Shown here piece by piece: positions 55,086-64,000 of a DNA stretch of 64,000 nt. Each line of letters begins with the position of its first letter. Position 1 is the stretch's first letter. The position numbers were made by a program, and so were the translations under genes. The DNA comes from SFDP01 sp051653625 (GTDB lineage Bacteria; Bacillota; Clostridia; Lachnospirales; Lachnospiraceae): positions 1 through 64,000 of the forward strand of contig JBOFWM010000011.1 in assembly GCA_051653625.1 (NCBI GenBank), written 5' to 3'. Below the pieces are notes generated by a model. It did no database searches, was not told the origin of the DNA, and worked only from the letters and a program-made list of their open reading frames with translations.

Positions 55086-57269
55086 ATGTCAGAACTAGTT
55101 TGCCCAATGTCAGGGAAACGTAAAATGACAAACGAAGATTGGTGGCCAAATCAAGTGAATTTGTCTGTATTACATCAAAATTCCGCTTTAAGTAATCCAA
55201 TGTCAAAAGGATTTAACTATACAAAAGAATTTAATACGCTTGATTATTATCAAGTTAAAAATGATTTAAAAGAGTTAATGATACATTCAAAAGAATGGTG
55301 GCCAGCTGATTATAATAATTATGGTCCGCTTATGATTCGAATGGCATGGCATAGTGCGGGCACTTATCGGACATCGGATGGAAGAGGCGGTGCAAGCAGA
55401 GGAACGCAAAGACTTGCACCGATTAATAGTTGGCCAGATAATGCAAATTTAGATAAGGCAAGAAGACTATTGTGGCCAATCAAGGAAAAATATGGGAATA
55501 AGTTGTCATGGGCAGATTTAATGATTTTGGCAGGTAATTGTGCATTAGAACAAATGGGTGTTGAAACAATTGGATTTGCAGGTGGTCGAGAAGATGTTTG
55601 GGAACCTCAGATCGATGAGTATTGGGGAAGCGAAACAAAGTGGTTAGAGGATAAACGTTATACGGATAATAGAAAACTAGAAGATCCATTAGCAGCAGTT
55701 CAAATGGGGCTTATTTATGTTAACCCAGAAGGACCAAATGGAAATCCAGATCCTAGTAAATCAGCAATCGACGTAAGAGAAACATTTGCACGTATGGCTA
55801 TGAACGATGAAGAGACGGTTGCTTTAATTGCAGGAGGACACACTTTTGGAAAATGTCATGGAGCAGCATCTGCTAAATATGTTGGACCAGAACCTGAAGG
55901 GGCACCTTTACAAGAACAAGGATTGGGATGGAAAAATACTTATAAAACTGGAAATGCAGATAATACTATTACAAGTGGAATAGAAGGTGCTTGGAAACCA
56001 AATCCTACAACATGGGATATGGGGTATTTAAAGGTATTATTTAAATATGAATGGGAACTTGTAAAAAGTCCAGCAGGTGCATATCAATGGCTTGCAAAAA
56101 ATGTTATGCCTGAGGATTTGGTAGAGGATGCACACGATATAACTAAAAAACATAGACCTATTATGACAACAGCAGATTTATCTCTCTTATATGATCCTAT
56201 TTATAAAAAAATCGCAAAATCTTATTTAGAGCATCCGGAAAAATTTAAAAAAGCATTTGCAAATGCTTGGTTTAAATTAACACATAGAGATATGGGGCCA
56301 GTTACAAGATACCTTGGACCCGAAATTCCAAAAGAAACTTTTATTTGGCAAGACCCAATTCCTTATTCTTTTAGAAGAGTTTTAGATGAAAGACAAATAG
56401 AAACTTTAAAATATTATATAATAAATTCAGGACTTACTATTAGTGATGTGGTAAAAACAGCTTGGGCATCTGCTGCTACTTTCCGTGGTTCTGATAGACG
56501 TGGTGGTGCAAACGGTGCAAGAATACAACTTTTACCACAAAGAGAGTGGGAAGTAAATGAGCCGGAACGTTTACAAGGTGTATTGAATATTTATAGAACT
56601 ATTATGAGAAATTATAATACAAAGTACAATAAAGAAAATGTATCCTTAGCAGACTTAATTATATTGGGAGGATGTGTAGGCATTGAACAGGCAATAAAAA
56701 ATACTGGGTATATGGTAACTATCCCTTTTTTACCAGGAAGAATGGATGCATTACAAGAACAAACAGATATTCAGTCATTTGCTGTATTAGAGCCAACAAC
56801 CGATGGATTTAGAAATTATGTAAAAAATAAAGAAGAATGTAGACCAGAAGATGCGCTTATAAATAAAGCTCAATTATTGCAATTAACAGCACCTGAAATG
56901 ACGGTGTTACTTGGTGGAATGCGTGTTTTGAATGTAAATTATAAAGATTCTACTTTTGGTGTATTTACTGAAAGAAAGAATTGCTTAACAAATGATTTTT
57001 TTATAAATTTACTTGATATGAGAACTATTTGGGAGCCTATTTCTGAACAAGAACAAATTTTTAAGGGGATTGATCGAAAAACAAAAATGATAAAATGGAA
57101 TGCAACTAGAGTAGATCTTTTATTTGGTTCAAATTCACAGCTGCGTGCAATATCCGAAGTATATGCAAGCAAAGAAAATGAAATGAAGTTTATACAAGAT
57201 TTTATCATGGCATGGAATAAAGTAATGAATGCAGATCGCTTTGATGTACAACGAATTCGAAGTTTTTGA
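55086..57269 (+). CDS. katG: Catalase-peroxidase
   Basis: Haem enzyme that destroys H2O2 by catalase and peroxidase reactions. The 727-residue, two-domain protein is normal KatG length. The distal site is R85, W88 and H89 in [11 protein letters not shown], and [11 protein letters not shown] near 252-262 holds the proximal His. The Tyr of the Met-Tyr-Trp adduct is likely in [12 protein letters not shown]. The C-terminal half repeats the fold without haem ligation. TTAGGAGA precedes the ATG. A weak possible promoter (TTTGTA/TATAGT, 55032-55059, 16-base spacer) lies upstream; a clear PerR box is not seen. The next gene, a LysR regulator, converges on it. Confidence 0.96.
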   Translation: MSELVCPMSGKRKMTNEDWWPNQVNLSVLHQNSALSNPMSKGFNYTKEFNTLDYYQVKNDLKELMIHSKEWWPADYNNYGPLMIRMAWHSAGTYRTSDGRGGASRGTQRLAPINSWPDNANLDKARRLLWPIKEKYGNKLSWADLMILAGNCALEQMGVETIGFAGGREDVWEPQIDEYWGSETKWLEDKRYTDNRKLEDPLAAVQMGLIYVNPEGPNGNPDPSKSAIDVRETFARMAMNDEETVALIAGGHTFGKCHGAASAKYVGPEPEGAPLQEQGLGWKNTYKTGNADNTITSGIEGAWKPNPTTWDMGYLKVLFKYEWELVKSPAGAYQWLAKNVMPEDLVEDAHDITKKHRPIMTTADLSLLYDPIYKKIAKSYLEHPEKFKKAFANAWFKLTHRDMGPVTRYLGPEIPKETFIWQDPIPYSFRRVLDERQIETLKYYIINSGLTISDVVKTAWASAATFRGSDRRGGANGARIQLLPQREWEVNEPERLQGVLNIYRTIMRNYNTKYNKENVSLADLIILGGCVGIEQAIKNTGYMVTIPFLPGRMDALQEQTDIQSFAVLEPTTDGFRNYVKNKEECRPEDALINKAQLLQLTAPEMTVLLGGMRVLNVNYKDSTFGVFTERKNCLTNDFFINLLDMRTIWEPISEQEQIFKGIDRKTKMIKWNATRVDLLFGSNSQLRAISEVYASKENEMKFIQDFIMAWNKVMNADRFDVQRIRSF

Positions 57270-57278
57270 TGTCGTAAA

Positions 57279-57319
57279 AACAAGCCTAATCAATAAGTTT
57301 TGATTAGGCCTGTTTTTTT
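57279..57319. terminator. Bidirectional terminator between katG and the LysR gene
   Basis: AACAAGCCTAATCA pairs with TGATTAGGCCTGTT, eight-base loop, between A-rich and T7 flanks; ends both convergent transcripts. Confidence 0.88.
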
Positions 57320-57321
57320 AT

Positions 57322-58218
57322 TTAATTATCTTTTAAAAATTTCTCGATCATTTTATTTTCTTTGAATGTATTTGTAGAGTATACAAAACCTAGCTCTCTT
57401 TTAGGAATAGAGTCAACTACTTTAATTTCAATTAAATTTTTTTGCTTTAAATCTTCAAGAACAAAATCTTTTATAACACAGGAAATTCCTAAATCAATTT
57501 TAGCAAAATCAATTAATAAATCCATATTATTTACCTCCATAATATTTGAAAGAGTGATATCAGAATTATGCAATTGCTCGTCCATATATTTTCGACTTAG
57601 ATTTTCCTTTTCTAGCATAATAAAGGTTGCATTATTTAAAATGCTTTTTTTAGATAATCCATCTCTTATTTTCAAATAATTCAAATAATTGTTCGTTGTG
57701 ACAAAAGTATCTTGTATTTTGGCGATAGAGGTAAAAACAATTCCTTTTTTCTTTTCTGGTAATGCAACTAATCCAACTAATCCAATATCTAGCGTTCCTT
57801 GATCAATATCCATTAAAGTTTTAGAAGAAGATTGGCAAATTACTTCGATTTTTACATGAGGATTATTTTGTATGAATTTTTTCAAATAAGGCAACAAAAC
57901 ATATTTGCATAAGGTAGTACTAACACCAATTGTAATATGACCAACACCAAGTTCATTCATTTTCTTGATACGATCCTCTCCATTTTTAATGCATTGAAAA
58001 GCTTGTGTTAATTGTTCATATAGGCAGGCGCCTTCTTCTGTTAAAGATACACCTCTAGAGTTACGAATAAATAATACAATATTCAAATTTTGTTCTAATT
58101 TAGAAATTGCTTTAGAAATTGCAGGTTGACTAATATATAATTCTTTTGCAGCAGCAGAAATATTTTGACATGTAGCTACTGTATAAAAAATATAATATAA
58201 ATTCAAATTATGTTCCAC
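57322..58218 (-). CDS. LysR-type transcriptional regulator, likely controller of leuCD
   Basis: The 298-residue protein has an N-terminal winged helix-turn-helix at 1-60 (FYTVATCQNISAAAKELYISQPAISKAISKLE) and a periplasmic-binding-like effector domain (about 90-295). LysR regulators usually control a divergent neighbour. Here leuC lies divergently 138 bases away, with an inverted repeat between them (58250-58270) that fits a LysR box placed near -65 of the leuC promoter. The likely effector is a leucine-pathway intermediate; that is inference. It converges on katG with a shared terminator, so oxidative-stress control of katG is less likely. Confidence 0.9.
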   Translation of the reverse strand: MEHNLNLYYIFYTVATCQNISAAAKELYISQPAISKAISKLEQNLNIVLFIRNSRGVSLTEEGACLYEQLTQAFQCIKNGEDRIKKMNELGVGHITIGVSTTLCKYVLLPYLKKFIQNNPHVKIEVICQSSSKTLMDIDQGTLDIGLVGLVALPEKKKGIVFTSIAKIQDTFVTTNNYLNYLKIRDGLSKKSILNNATFIMLEKENLSRKYMDEQLHNSDITLSNIMEVNNMDLLIDFAKIDLGISCVIKDFVLEDLKQKNLIEIKVVDSIPKRELGFVYSTNTFKENKMIEKFLKDN

Positions 58219-58249
58219 GTATTATTTTCTCCTTTTTTCTTTCTATTGT

Positions 58250-58270
58250 ACCATAACAGATAGTTATGGT
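58250..58270. promoter_or_regulatory. LysR-type operator (inverted repeat)
   Basis: Perfect inverted repeat ACCATAAC (58250-58257) and GTTATGGT (58263-58270) with a five-base spacer, containing the T-N11-A core T58254...A58266. Its centre is about 65 bases before the predicted leuC transcript start, the standard position for LysR activator sites. Confidence 0.75.
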
Positions 58271-58288
58271 AAATATAAGAAACATGTA

Positions 58289-58318
58289 TTGTAATTATAT
58301 TTAAAAAAATGCTATACT
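58289..58318 (+). promoter_or_regulatory. Promoter for leuCD
   Basis: -35 TTGTAA at 58289-58294 and -10 TATACT at 58313-58318, 18-base spacer; predicted start near 58325, about 30 bases before the leuC ATG. Confidence 0.65.
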
Positions 58319-58356
58319 AACAGTAAGAAATTCAGATGTAAGGAGATGGAAATAAA

Positions 58357-59619
58357 ATGGGAATGACAATGACACAAAAAATATTGGCAGCACATGCAGG
58401 TCTTGAAAGTGTAAGTGTTGGACAATTGATTGAAGCAGATTTAGATTTAGTTTTAGGAAATGATATTACAAGTCCAGTTGCAATTCATGAAATGGAAAAA
58501 ATGAATGTGAATGGCGTATTTCATAAAGATAAAATTGCACTAGTTCCAGATCATTTTGTACCAAATAAAGATATAAAATCAGCAGAGCATTGTAAATGCG
58601 TACGTGAATTTGCTGCAAAACATGATATAACAAATTATTTTGAAGTTGGAGAAATGGGAATTGAACATGCACTACTTCCTGAAAAAGGTTTAACTGTAGC
58701 AGGAGATGTTATTATTGGGGCGGATTCTCATACTTGTACATATGGTGCGTTAGGTGCATTTTCGACAGGTGTTGGAAGTACAGATATGGCTGCAGGAATG
58801 GCAACAGGAAAAGCTTGGTTTAAAGTACCGAGTGCAATTAAATTTACTTTAATCGGAAAACCTTCGAAATGGGTTAGTGGAAAAGATGTAATATTACATA
58901 TTATTGGAATGATTGGTGTAGATGGAGCGCTTTATAAATCTATGGAGTTTGTAGGAGAAGGTATTAAAAATCTTACGATGGATGATCGTTTTACCATAGC
59001 AAATATGGCAATTGAAGCTGGTGGTAAAAATGGAATTTTCCCTGTAGATGATTTGGCAATTTCGTATATGAAAGAACATTCTACTCGAGACTATATGATT
59101 TATACAGCAGATGAAGATGCAGAATATGAGCAAGAATATATAATTGATTTAAGCACACTTAGACCAACTATTGCATTTCCACATTTGCCTGAAAATACAA
59201 AAACAATTGATGAAATCAAAGAAGATATTTTTATGGATCAAGTAGTAATTGGTTCTTGTACGAATGGAAGATTAGATGACTTAAGAGTAGCTGCAAGTGT
59301 TTTAAAAGGACAAAAAGTAAAAAAAGGCCTTCGTTGCATTATTATTCCTGCAACACAAAAAATTTATTTGCAAGCGATGGAAGAAGGATTGCTTAAAATT
59401 TTTATTGAAGCAGGTGCCATTGTAAGTACACCAACTTGTGGTCCGTGTCTTGGTGGATATATGGGAATTTTAGCACAAAACGAAAAATGTATTTCTACAA
59501 CCAATAGAAATTTTGTTGGTCGTATGGGGGATGTTACTTCTGAAATTTATCTTGCAAGTCCAGCAGTTGCTGCTGCAAGTGCAATTACAGGTAAAATTAG
59601 TTGTCCATGTGAATTATAA
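58357..59619 (+). CDS. leuC: 3-isopropylmalate dehydratase, large subunit
   Basis: Fe-S aconitase-superfamily enzyme isomerising isopropylmalate. The 420-residue length is that of the bacterial/archaeal small LeuC type. It shows [23 protein letters not shown] near 123-145 and cluster Cys in [14 protein letters not shown] near 296-309 and [13 protein letters not shown] near 355-367. AAGGAGATGG precedes the ATG. It is divergent from the LysR gene and followed 38 bases later by leuD, the standard pair. Homoaconitase is a paralogue that cannot be wholly excluded, but the leucine genes around favour LeuC. Confidence 0.93.
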   Translation: MGMTMTQKILAAHAGLESVSVGQLIEADLDLVLGNDITSPVAIHEMEKMNVNGVFHKDKIALVPDHFVPNKDIKSAEHCKCVREFAAKHDITNYFEVGEMGIEHALLPEKGLTVAGDVIIGADSHTCTYGALGAFSTGVGSTDMAAGMATGKAWFKVPSAIKFTLIGKPSKWVSGKDVILHIIGMIGVDGALYKSMEFVGEGIKNLTMDDRFTIANMAIEAGGKNGIFPVDDLAISYMKEHSTRDYMIYTADEDAEYEQEYIIDLSTLRPTIAFPHLPENTKTIDEIKEDIFMDQVVIGSCTNGRLDDLRVAASVLKGQKVKKGLRCIIIPATQKIYLQAMEEGLLKIFIEAGAIVSTPTCGPCLGGYMGILAQNEKCISTTNRNFVGRMGDVTSEIYLASPAVAAASAITGKISCPCEL

Positions 59620-59657
59620 TATATTGAATTTAAAGTTAAGAAAGGATTGAATAGAAC

Positions 59658-60146
59658 ATGAAAAAAGCAGTAGGTAGTGTTTTTAAATATGGTGATAATG
59701 TAGATACAGATGTTATTATACCAGCAAGATATTTGAATTCTTCTAATCCAGAAGAATTAGCAACACATTGTATGGAAGATATTGATAAGGATTTTATTAA
59801 AAATGTTAAAACTGGTGATATTATTGTTGCCAATAAAAATTTTGGTTGTGGTTCTTCAAGAGAACATGCACCGATTGCTATAAAAGCGGCTGGAGTAAGT
59901 TGTGTTATAGCAGAAACATTTGCAAGAATTTTCTATCGTAATTCTATTAATATTGGATTGCCAATTATAGAGTGCGTTGAGGCTGCTAGATCTATTAAGG
60001 CAGGGGACCAAGTAGAAGTAGATTTTGACAGTGGTATCATTACAAATATTACAACAAATGAAACTTTCCAAGGTCAAGCATTTCCGGAATTCATGCAAAA
60101 AATTATTGCTTCTGAGGGTTTAATTAATTACATAAACCAAAAATAA
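59658..60146 (+). CDS. leuD: 3-isopropylmalate dehydratase, small subunit
   Basis: Forms the active enzyme with LeuC. The 162 residues contain [17 protein letters not shown] near 9-25 and the swivel-domain motif [21 protein letters not shown] near 57-77. Its short length, without a long C-terminal extension, fits the same subfamily as the 420-residue LeuC. AAGAAAGGATTG precedes the ATG. Closed by an intrinsic terminator. Confidence 0.95.
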   Translation: MKKAVGSVFKYGDNVDTDVIIPARYLNSSNPEELATHCMEDIDKDFIKNVKTGDIIVANKNFGCGSSREHAPIAIKAAGVSCVIAETFARIFYRNSINIGLPIIECVEAARSIKAGDQVEVDFDSGIITNITTNETFQGQAFPEFMQKIIASEGLINYINQK

Positions 60147-60151
60147 ATTAG

Positions 60152-60178
60152 AAAGACTTACTTTTAGTAGGTCTTTTT
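60152..60178 (+). terminator. Intrinsic terminator after leuD
   Basis: AAAGACTTACT (60152-60162) pairs with AGTAGGTCTTT (60166-60176), three-base loop, one G-U pair, followed by Ts. Confidence 0.85.
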
Positions 60179-60248
60179 AATTGTATAAATATATGGAAAA
60201 TTTTACCATTTTAATTTATACTAATAATATTGAATTGGAGGAATGTTT

Positions 60249-61247
60249 ATGATACTAATAAAAAAGCGTGTAATTTTAATGATTCCAATATTAGTTGCAT
60301 TGGTATTTATTTTTTATATGTTTTCAAAGGAGAGTAAAACAGATGTTGAAGAAAAGGTAGAGCATACAAAAATTATTCATGAAGTTACAGAGAATAATAC
60401 AATTCTTTCTTTTTATACTTCAAAATTTGAAGATGGCACTGTAGCAACAATTGAGCAGCTTCCTTGGCCAACTTTTTGGGGTGGAGCATCTTATGCAATT
60501 AAGACTAATGAGAATAAATTATATTTAATTGATGGTGGTTTTTATGAAGAAGATGGAGAAAGAATTATTTCTTATGTAAAAGAGAGTGGGCTAGAGATTG
60601 CAGGATGGATTCTTACACATCCACATATAGATCATGTGGGCGCGTTTTTATATGTGATAGAGCATTCTGATCTTAAGATTGATACGGTATACTATTCTCC
60701 TTTTACAGAAGCATTTTTTAATCCATCTGATCAAGAGGTATATGATTTTTTAAATAACGCTATATTATTTCGTGAGTTTGAAGCTGTAAAAACGAAGAAA
60801 AATGAGATTACATTTATTCCGATGTTAGTTGGAGATACTCTTAATTTAGGCCCATTAACACTTGATTGTCTTAGTAGTTTTAATGATACGTTGATTGATG
60901 TCAATGGAAATTCACTTGTTTTTTTACTATCTTATCAAGAATTTAAGATGTTATTTACAGGAGACATGACGGAAGCAACGTTAGATGCAATGTTGCAAAA
61001 TGAAACAGTTACAAGTAAATTGAAGAACATATCCTTTCTTCAAATTCCACATCATGGTTATATGGCGGGGATACATTCTACTCGTTTGTATGATACGATA
61101 CAACCTAAATATACTTTTTTAGATTGTACGGAATACGAATATAATAATAATAGTGTACAAATACAAGATCATGTAAAATTGATTGAAGAATTACAAATTA
61201 CAGTTTTAAAACGATTTGAATCTTTGAATCAAATCGTGATTTATTAA
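60249..61247 (+). CDS. Membrane-anchored metallo-beta-lactamase-fold hydrolase, ComEC C-domain-like
   Basis: A 332-residue protein with one N-terminal hydrophobic segment at about 7-23, likely a signal anchor, then an outside metallo-beta-lactamase domain. The metal motif HxHxDH appears as THPHIDHVGAF near 118-128, followed by FTGDMTEATLDA near 238 and PHHGYMAGIHSTRL near 262-275, with the arrangement found in the ComEC competence nuclease domain. A nuclease or phosphodiesterase role is possible but unproven, and the ComEC channel is absent. The ATG at 60249 is 6 bases after GGAGGA; an ATG at 60243 is too close. It precedes ruvA by 19 bases. Confidence 0.85.
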   Translation: MILIKKRVILMIPILVALVFIFYMFSKESKTDVEEKVEHTKIIHEVTENNTILSFYTSKFEDGTVATIEQLPWPTFWGGASYAIKTNENKLYLIDGGFYEEDGERIISYVKESGLEIAGWILTHPHIDHVGAFLYVIEHSDLKIDTVYYSPFTEAFFNPSDQEVYDFLNNAILFREFEAVKTKKNEITFIPMLVGDTLNLGPLTLDCLSSFNDTLIDVNGNSLVFLLSYQEFKMLFTGDMTEATLDAMLQNETVTSKLKNISFLQIPHHGYMAGIHSTRLYDTIQPKYTFLDCTEYEYNNNSVQIQDHVKLIEELQITVLKRFESLNQIVIY

Positions 61248-61266
61248 AAAGAGAAAGGCAGAAAAC

Positions 61267-61869
61267 ATGATTGCATACATAAAAGGAACCGTAGAAGAGG
61301 TGAGTGAAGATATCGTTGTATTAGATGTTTCAGGAGTTGGATATAACATTAAAATTCCATCGAATATTATTGGTTATTTGCCATCGCATGGTGAGTTGGT
61401 TAAAATACATACATACACTTATGTACGTGAAGATTGTTTTTCTTTATATGGTTTTTTAACAAAAGAAGATTTAGAATTATTTAAAAAATTAATTACTGTA
61501 AATGGAGTTGGTCCAAAAGCTGGATTATCGATTCTTTCTACTATGGATTCTAATTCCTTTATTTTATCAATTCTTGCACAAGATGTAAAAGCCATTTCAA
61601 AGGCTCCAGGAATAGGAACGAAAACAGCACAGAGAATAATTCTTGATTTGAAAGATAAGGTGAGTGCAGAGGCATTTTATGGAGAAACTAAAGAATGTAC
61701 AATGGCAATGCCAGATTCGCAAGTTGCGATAAAAAATGAAGCATTAGAAGCACTAGTTAGTCTTGGGTATTCTAGTACTGAAGCAATGAGTGCTATTAAT
61801 AAAATTCCATCTTTAGATAATCTTACAATTGAAAGTGTATTAAAACAAGCATTAAAATATATGTTTTAG
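61267..61869 (+). CDS. ruvA: Holliday junction branch migration protein RuvA
   Basis: Binds four-way DNA junctions as a tetramer and loads RuvB. The 200 residues begin MIAYIKGTVEEVSEDIVVLDVSGVGYNI (OB-fold domain), followed by helix-hairpin-helix motifs VNGVGPKAGLSIL near 79-91 and APGIGTKTAQRIILDLKDK near 115-133, and a C-terminal three-helix domain. It is followed 12 bases later by ruvB, the standard pair; ruvC is not seen. Confidence 0.96.
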   Translation: MIAYIKGTVEEVSEDIVVLDVSGVGYNIKIPSNIIGYLPSHGELVKIHTYTYVREDCFSLYGFLTKEDLELFKKLITVNGVGPKAGLSILSTMDSNSFILSILAQDVKAISKAPGIGTKTAQRIILDLKDKVSAEAFYGETKECTMAMPDSQVAIKNEALEALVSLGYSSTEAMSAINKIPSLDNLTIESVLKQALKYMF

Positions 61870-61881
61870 AAAGGCTAATAA

Positions 61882-62877
61882 ATGACGAAACGAGTAATTG
61901 AGACAAATATTACCCAAGAAGATATTGTGTTAGAAGGAAGTCTTAGACCACAATTTTTAAGGGAATATATTGGACAAAATAAAGCAAAAGAAAGCATGAA
62001 AATATATATAGAAGCTGCAAAACAAAGAAAGGAATCGTTAGATCACGTTTTATTATATGGTCCACCTGGATTAGGAAAAACGACATTAGCAAGTATCATT
62101 GCAAATGAAATGCAAGTAAATATTAAAGTAACTAGTGGGCCAGCAATCGAAAAACCTGGTGAAATGGCAGCTATACTAAATAATTTGAATGAAGGTGATT
62201 TATTATTTATTGATGAAATTCATCGCTTGAATCGTCAAGTAGAAGAAGTACTTTATCCTGCAATGGAAGATTATGTGATAGATATCATGATTGGAAAAGG
62301 TTCTAGTGCGAGGTCGATTCGTCTTGATTTGCCAAAATTTACTTTGGTAGGAGCAACTACAAGAGCTGGACTTTTAACAGCACCGCTTAGAGATCGTTTT
62401 GGAGTAATTCATCGATTAGAATTTTATTCTGTAGAAGAATTATCACTAATTATTTTACATTCAGCAAATAAATTAAATATTGAAATAGAAAAAGAAGGTG
62501 CAACTGAATTGGCAAAAAGAAGTCGCGGTACACCAAGACTTGCTAATAGACTGCTTAAAAGAGTACGAGATTTTGCACAAGTAAAATATAATGGAATCAT
62601 AACAAAAGAAATAGCAGATATTGCATTAAACTTATTGGATGTAGACAAAATGGGATTAGATCATATTGATCGTAATATTTTAAATACCATGATTTCTAAG
62701 TTTTCTGGTGGTCCGGTAGGATTAGATACCTTAGCTGCTGCCATAGGTGAAGATGCAAATACTATCGAAGACGTATATGAGCCGTATTTAATAAAAAATG
62801 GATTTATTAATCGTACACCTCGTGGAAGACAAGTAACAGATTTTGCCTATCATCATTTAGGGCTTGATAATACGTAG
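61882..62877 (+). CDS. ruvB: Holliday junction branch migration ATPase RuvB
   Basis: Hexameric AAA+ motor for branch migration with RuvA. The 331 residues show [13 protein letters not shown] near 20-32, Walker [10 protein letters not shown] near 60-68, Walker [17 protein letters not shown] near 109-124, sensor 1 [10 protein letters not shown] near 155-164, the arginine finger region PLRDRFG and sensor 2 [13 protein letters not shown] near 214-226. The C-terminal winged helix is complete. The last bases overlap the promoter of zapA. Confidence 0.97.
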   Translation: MTKRVIETNITQEDIVLEGSLRPQFLREYIGQNKAKESMKIYIEAAKQRKESLDHVLLYGPPGLGKTTLASIIANEMQVNIKVTSGPAIEKPGEMAAILNNLNEGDLLFIDEIHRLNRQVEEVLYPAMEDYVIDIMIGKGSSARSIRLDLPKFTLVGATTRAGLLTAPLRDRFGVIHRLEFYSVEELSLIILHSANKLNIEIEKEGATELAKRSRGTPRLANRLLKRVRDFAQVKYNGIITKEIADIALNLLDVDKMGLDHIDRNILNTMISKFSGGPVGLDTLAAAIGEDANTIEDVYEPYLIKNGFINRTPRGRQVTDFAYHHLGLDNT

Positions 62878-62891
62878 TACTATGATATAAT
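62864..62891 (+). promoter_or_regulatory. Promoter for zapA, overlapping the 3' end of ruvB
   Basis: -35 TTGATA at 62864-62869 and consensus -10 TATAAT at 62886-62891, 16-base spacer, about 46 bases before the zapA ATG. Confidence 0.6.
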
Positions 62892-62937
62892 AATTAACGA
62901 TAGAAAATAAATCGTTTAGATAAATGGAGAGAAAAAG

Positions 62938-63321
62938 ATGTCTAAAACAAATACAGAAGTAATTATTGGCGGTAAAGTTTTAACATTATGTGGACATGAA
63001 AGTGAGGAGTATCTTCAAAAAGTTGCTTCTTATATTAATAATAAACTAGCAGAATATGCAAAATTGGATTCTTTTAAAAGACAACCTGTGGATATGCAAA
63101 ATGTTCTAATGCATCTGAATATTGCGGATGATTATTTTAAAGCAAAAAAGCAAATAGCAATTTTAGAAGATGAATTAGAAGGAAAAGAAAAAGAATTGTA
63201 CGATTTAAAACATGAACTTATTTCTACGCAAATTAAATTAGAAAGTATTGAAAAAAATGTTAAGAATTTGCAGAAAGAATTAGTAGAAGCGGAAAAAAAG
63301 TTAATTCGCTTAGAAGCTTAA
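62938..63321 (+). CDS. zapA: Cell division protein ZapA
   Basis: Promotes FtsZ bundling at the division ring. The 127 residues have the ZapA N-terminal beta pattern (NTEVIIGGKVLTLCGHESEEYLQKVASYINNKLAEY) at 4-39 and a long C-terminal coiled coil of about 65 residues rich in Glu/Lys. The length of the coiled coil is longer than in E. coli ZapA but usual in Clostridia. ATGGAGAG precedes the ATG. The U32 peptidase gene follows, a common pair in this group. Confidence 0.9.
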   Translation: MSKTNTEVIIGGKVLTLCGHESEEYLQKVASYINNKLAEYAKLDSFKRQPVDMQNVLMHLNIADDYFKAKKQIAILEDELEGKEKELYDLKHELISTQIKLESIEKNVKNLQKELVEAEKKLIRLEA

Positions 63322-63346
63322 AAGAGTTGCTTAGCAACTCTTTTTT
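63321..63346 (+). terminator. Intrinsic terminator between zapA and the U32 peptidase gene
   Basis: AAAGAGTTGC pairs with GCAACTCTTT around a three-base loop, followed by Ts; it starts at the zapA stop codon. Confidence 0.85.
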
Positions 63347-63368
63347 CACATAAGGAGTCAAATATAGT

Positions 63369-64000
63369 ATGAAAAAAGTTGAACTTTTAGCCCCGGCTGG
63401 AAATTATGAATGTTTTATTGCTGCTGTGAATGCAGGTGCAGATGCTGTTTATTTAGGAAGTAGTATGTATGGAGCTAGAGCATTCGCGAAAAATTTTACA
63501 GATGAAGAAGTGATAGAAGCGATTTATTATGCACATAATTTTGGAGTGAAAATATATTTAACATTAAATACTTTGTTAAAAACATCGGAAATACATCACG
63601 TAATTTCGCATATCACGCCTTTTTATAATGCAGGATTAGATGCAGTCATTGTACAAGAAATCTCTCTTATATCTTATTTAAAAGAAGTGTTCCCTGGATT
63701 AGAAATACATGTTTCAACTCAAATGGCATTAACAGGTCCTTATGGAACCAAGTTTGTGAAAGAATTAGGAGCACATCGTATTGTTCCTGCTAGAGAATTG
63801 AGTTTGAAAGAAATAAAAGAGATAAAAGAACATGTTGAAATTGATTTAGAAGCTTTTGTTCATGGTGCAATGTGTTATGCATATTCAGGGCAATGTTTAT
63901 TTAGTAGTTTTTTAGGTGGAAGAAGTGGGAATCGTGGGAAATGTGCACAAGCCTGTCGTCTTCCTTATAAAACAAATATTTCAAATACAAAACAAGAAGA
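63369..64000 (+). CDS. Peptidase U32 family protein (3' end outside window)
   Basis: Homologue of YegQ/RlhA/TrhP proteins, some of which hydroxylate rRNA or tRNA bases with prephenate, while others are listed as collagenase-like peptidases. The visible 210 residues begin VELLAPAGNYECFIAAVNAGADAVYLG and include the U32 signature ELEAFVHGAMCYAYSGQCLFSS in the form EAFVHGAMC...SGQC near 163-178. CAQACRLP follows. AAGGAG lies 11 bases before the ATG. The reading frame runs off the window end. Which subfamily it is cannot be decided from this part. Confidence 0.9.
   Translation, partial: MKKVELLAPAGNYECFIAAVNAGADAVYLGSSMYGARAFAKNFTDEEVIEAIYYAHNFGVKIYLTLNTLLKTSEIHHVISHITPFYNAGLDAVIVQEISLISYLKEVFPGLEIHVSTQMALTGPYGTKFVKELGAHRIVPARELSLKEIKEIKEHVEIDLEAFVHGAMCYAYSGQCLFSSFLGGRSGNRGKCAQACRLPYKTNISNTKQE

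Overview
The window is AT-rich (roughly 30% GC by eye), densely coded, and looks like a chromosome segment of an anaerobic, low-GC Gram-positive bacterium of the class Clostridia, most likely near the Lachnospiraceae. The reasons are a monomeric [FeFe] hydrogenase, a glycyl-radical enzyme with its activase, a short methionine synthase, a GGGtGRT protein with a NifU-like partner, strong AGGAGG ribosome sites, and the gene pairs yajC/tgt and zapA/U32 peptidase. This is an inference from gene content; no rRNA gene is present to confirm it. There is no prophage, CRISPR array or intact insertion sequence. The only mobile DNA is a decayed group II intron.

Layout. 1-8.7 kb: the end of a DegV protein, the [FeFe] hydrogenase, gltX, a UvrD-type helicase, a DUF1292 protein, a GH13 protein that has lost its catalytic residues, and a DUF5662 protein. 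8.8-16 kb: a small Cys/Pro-rich peptide, trpS, an RluA pseudouridine synthase, a lactonase-type beta-propeller, aroC, a membrane-anchored M15 carboxypeptidase, tgt and yajC. 16.2-24.7 kb: amino-acid synthesis (leuB, ilvD, ilvB; then serC, serA and a DUF1015 gene). 24.8-28.1 kb: an active branching enzyme (glgB) and an MscS channel. 28.2-37.4 kb: a nucleoside locus (BMP-family lipoprotein, ABC transporter, cdd, add) that also holds the glycyl-radical pair yjjI/yjjW and the intron remnant. 37.4-48.5 kb: tRNA-Thr(CGU), an SsuBC-like ABC pair, argH, asd, a DUF234-type ATPase, topB, a left-handed beta-helix protein, the NifU-like/GGGtGRT pair, a PH-domain protein and a lipoprotein. 48.6-60.2 kb: metH, a second ilvB with ilvN, a second ilvN, ilvC, katG, a LysR regulator and leuCD. 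60.2-64 kb: a ComEC-like metallo-beta-lactamase, ruvAB, zapA and the start of a U32 peptidase.

How the genes work together. Branched-chain amino-acid synthesis is spread over three clusters: leuB-ilvD-ilvB, ilvB-ilvN/ilvN-ilvC, and leuCD. leuA and ilvE are not in the window. A LysR regulator faces leuCD across an inverted repeat centred near -65 of a good promoter, so it probably controls leuCD. The nucleoside locus could import nucleosides through the lipoprotein, ATPase and two permeases, then deaminate them by Cdd and Add. YjjI/YjjW sits inside the same gene string, which suggests a role in nucleoside or deoxyribose metabolism. Serine synthesis (serC-serA) is followed by a DUF1015 gene with a serine-kinase-like motif.

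Most likely under-described items: the GH13 pseudoenzyme, the YjjI/YjjW nucleoside locus, the NifU-like/GGGtGRT pair, the DUF1015 protein beside serine synthesis, and the 60-residue Cys/Pro-rich peptide.
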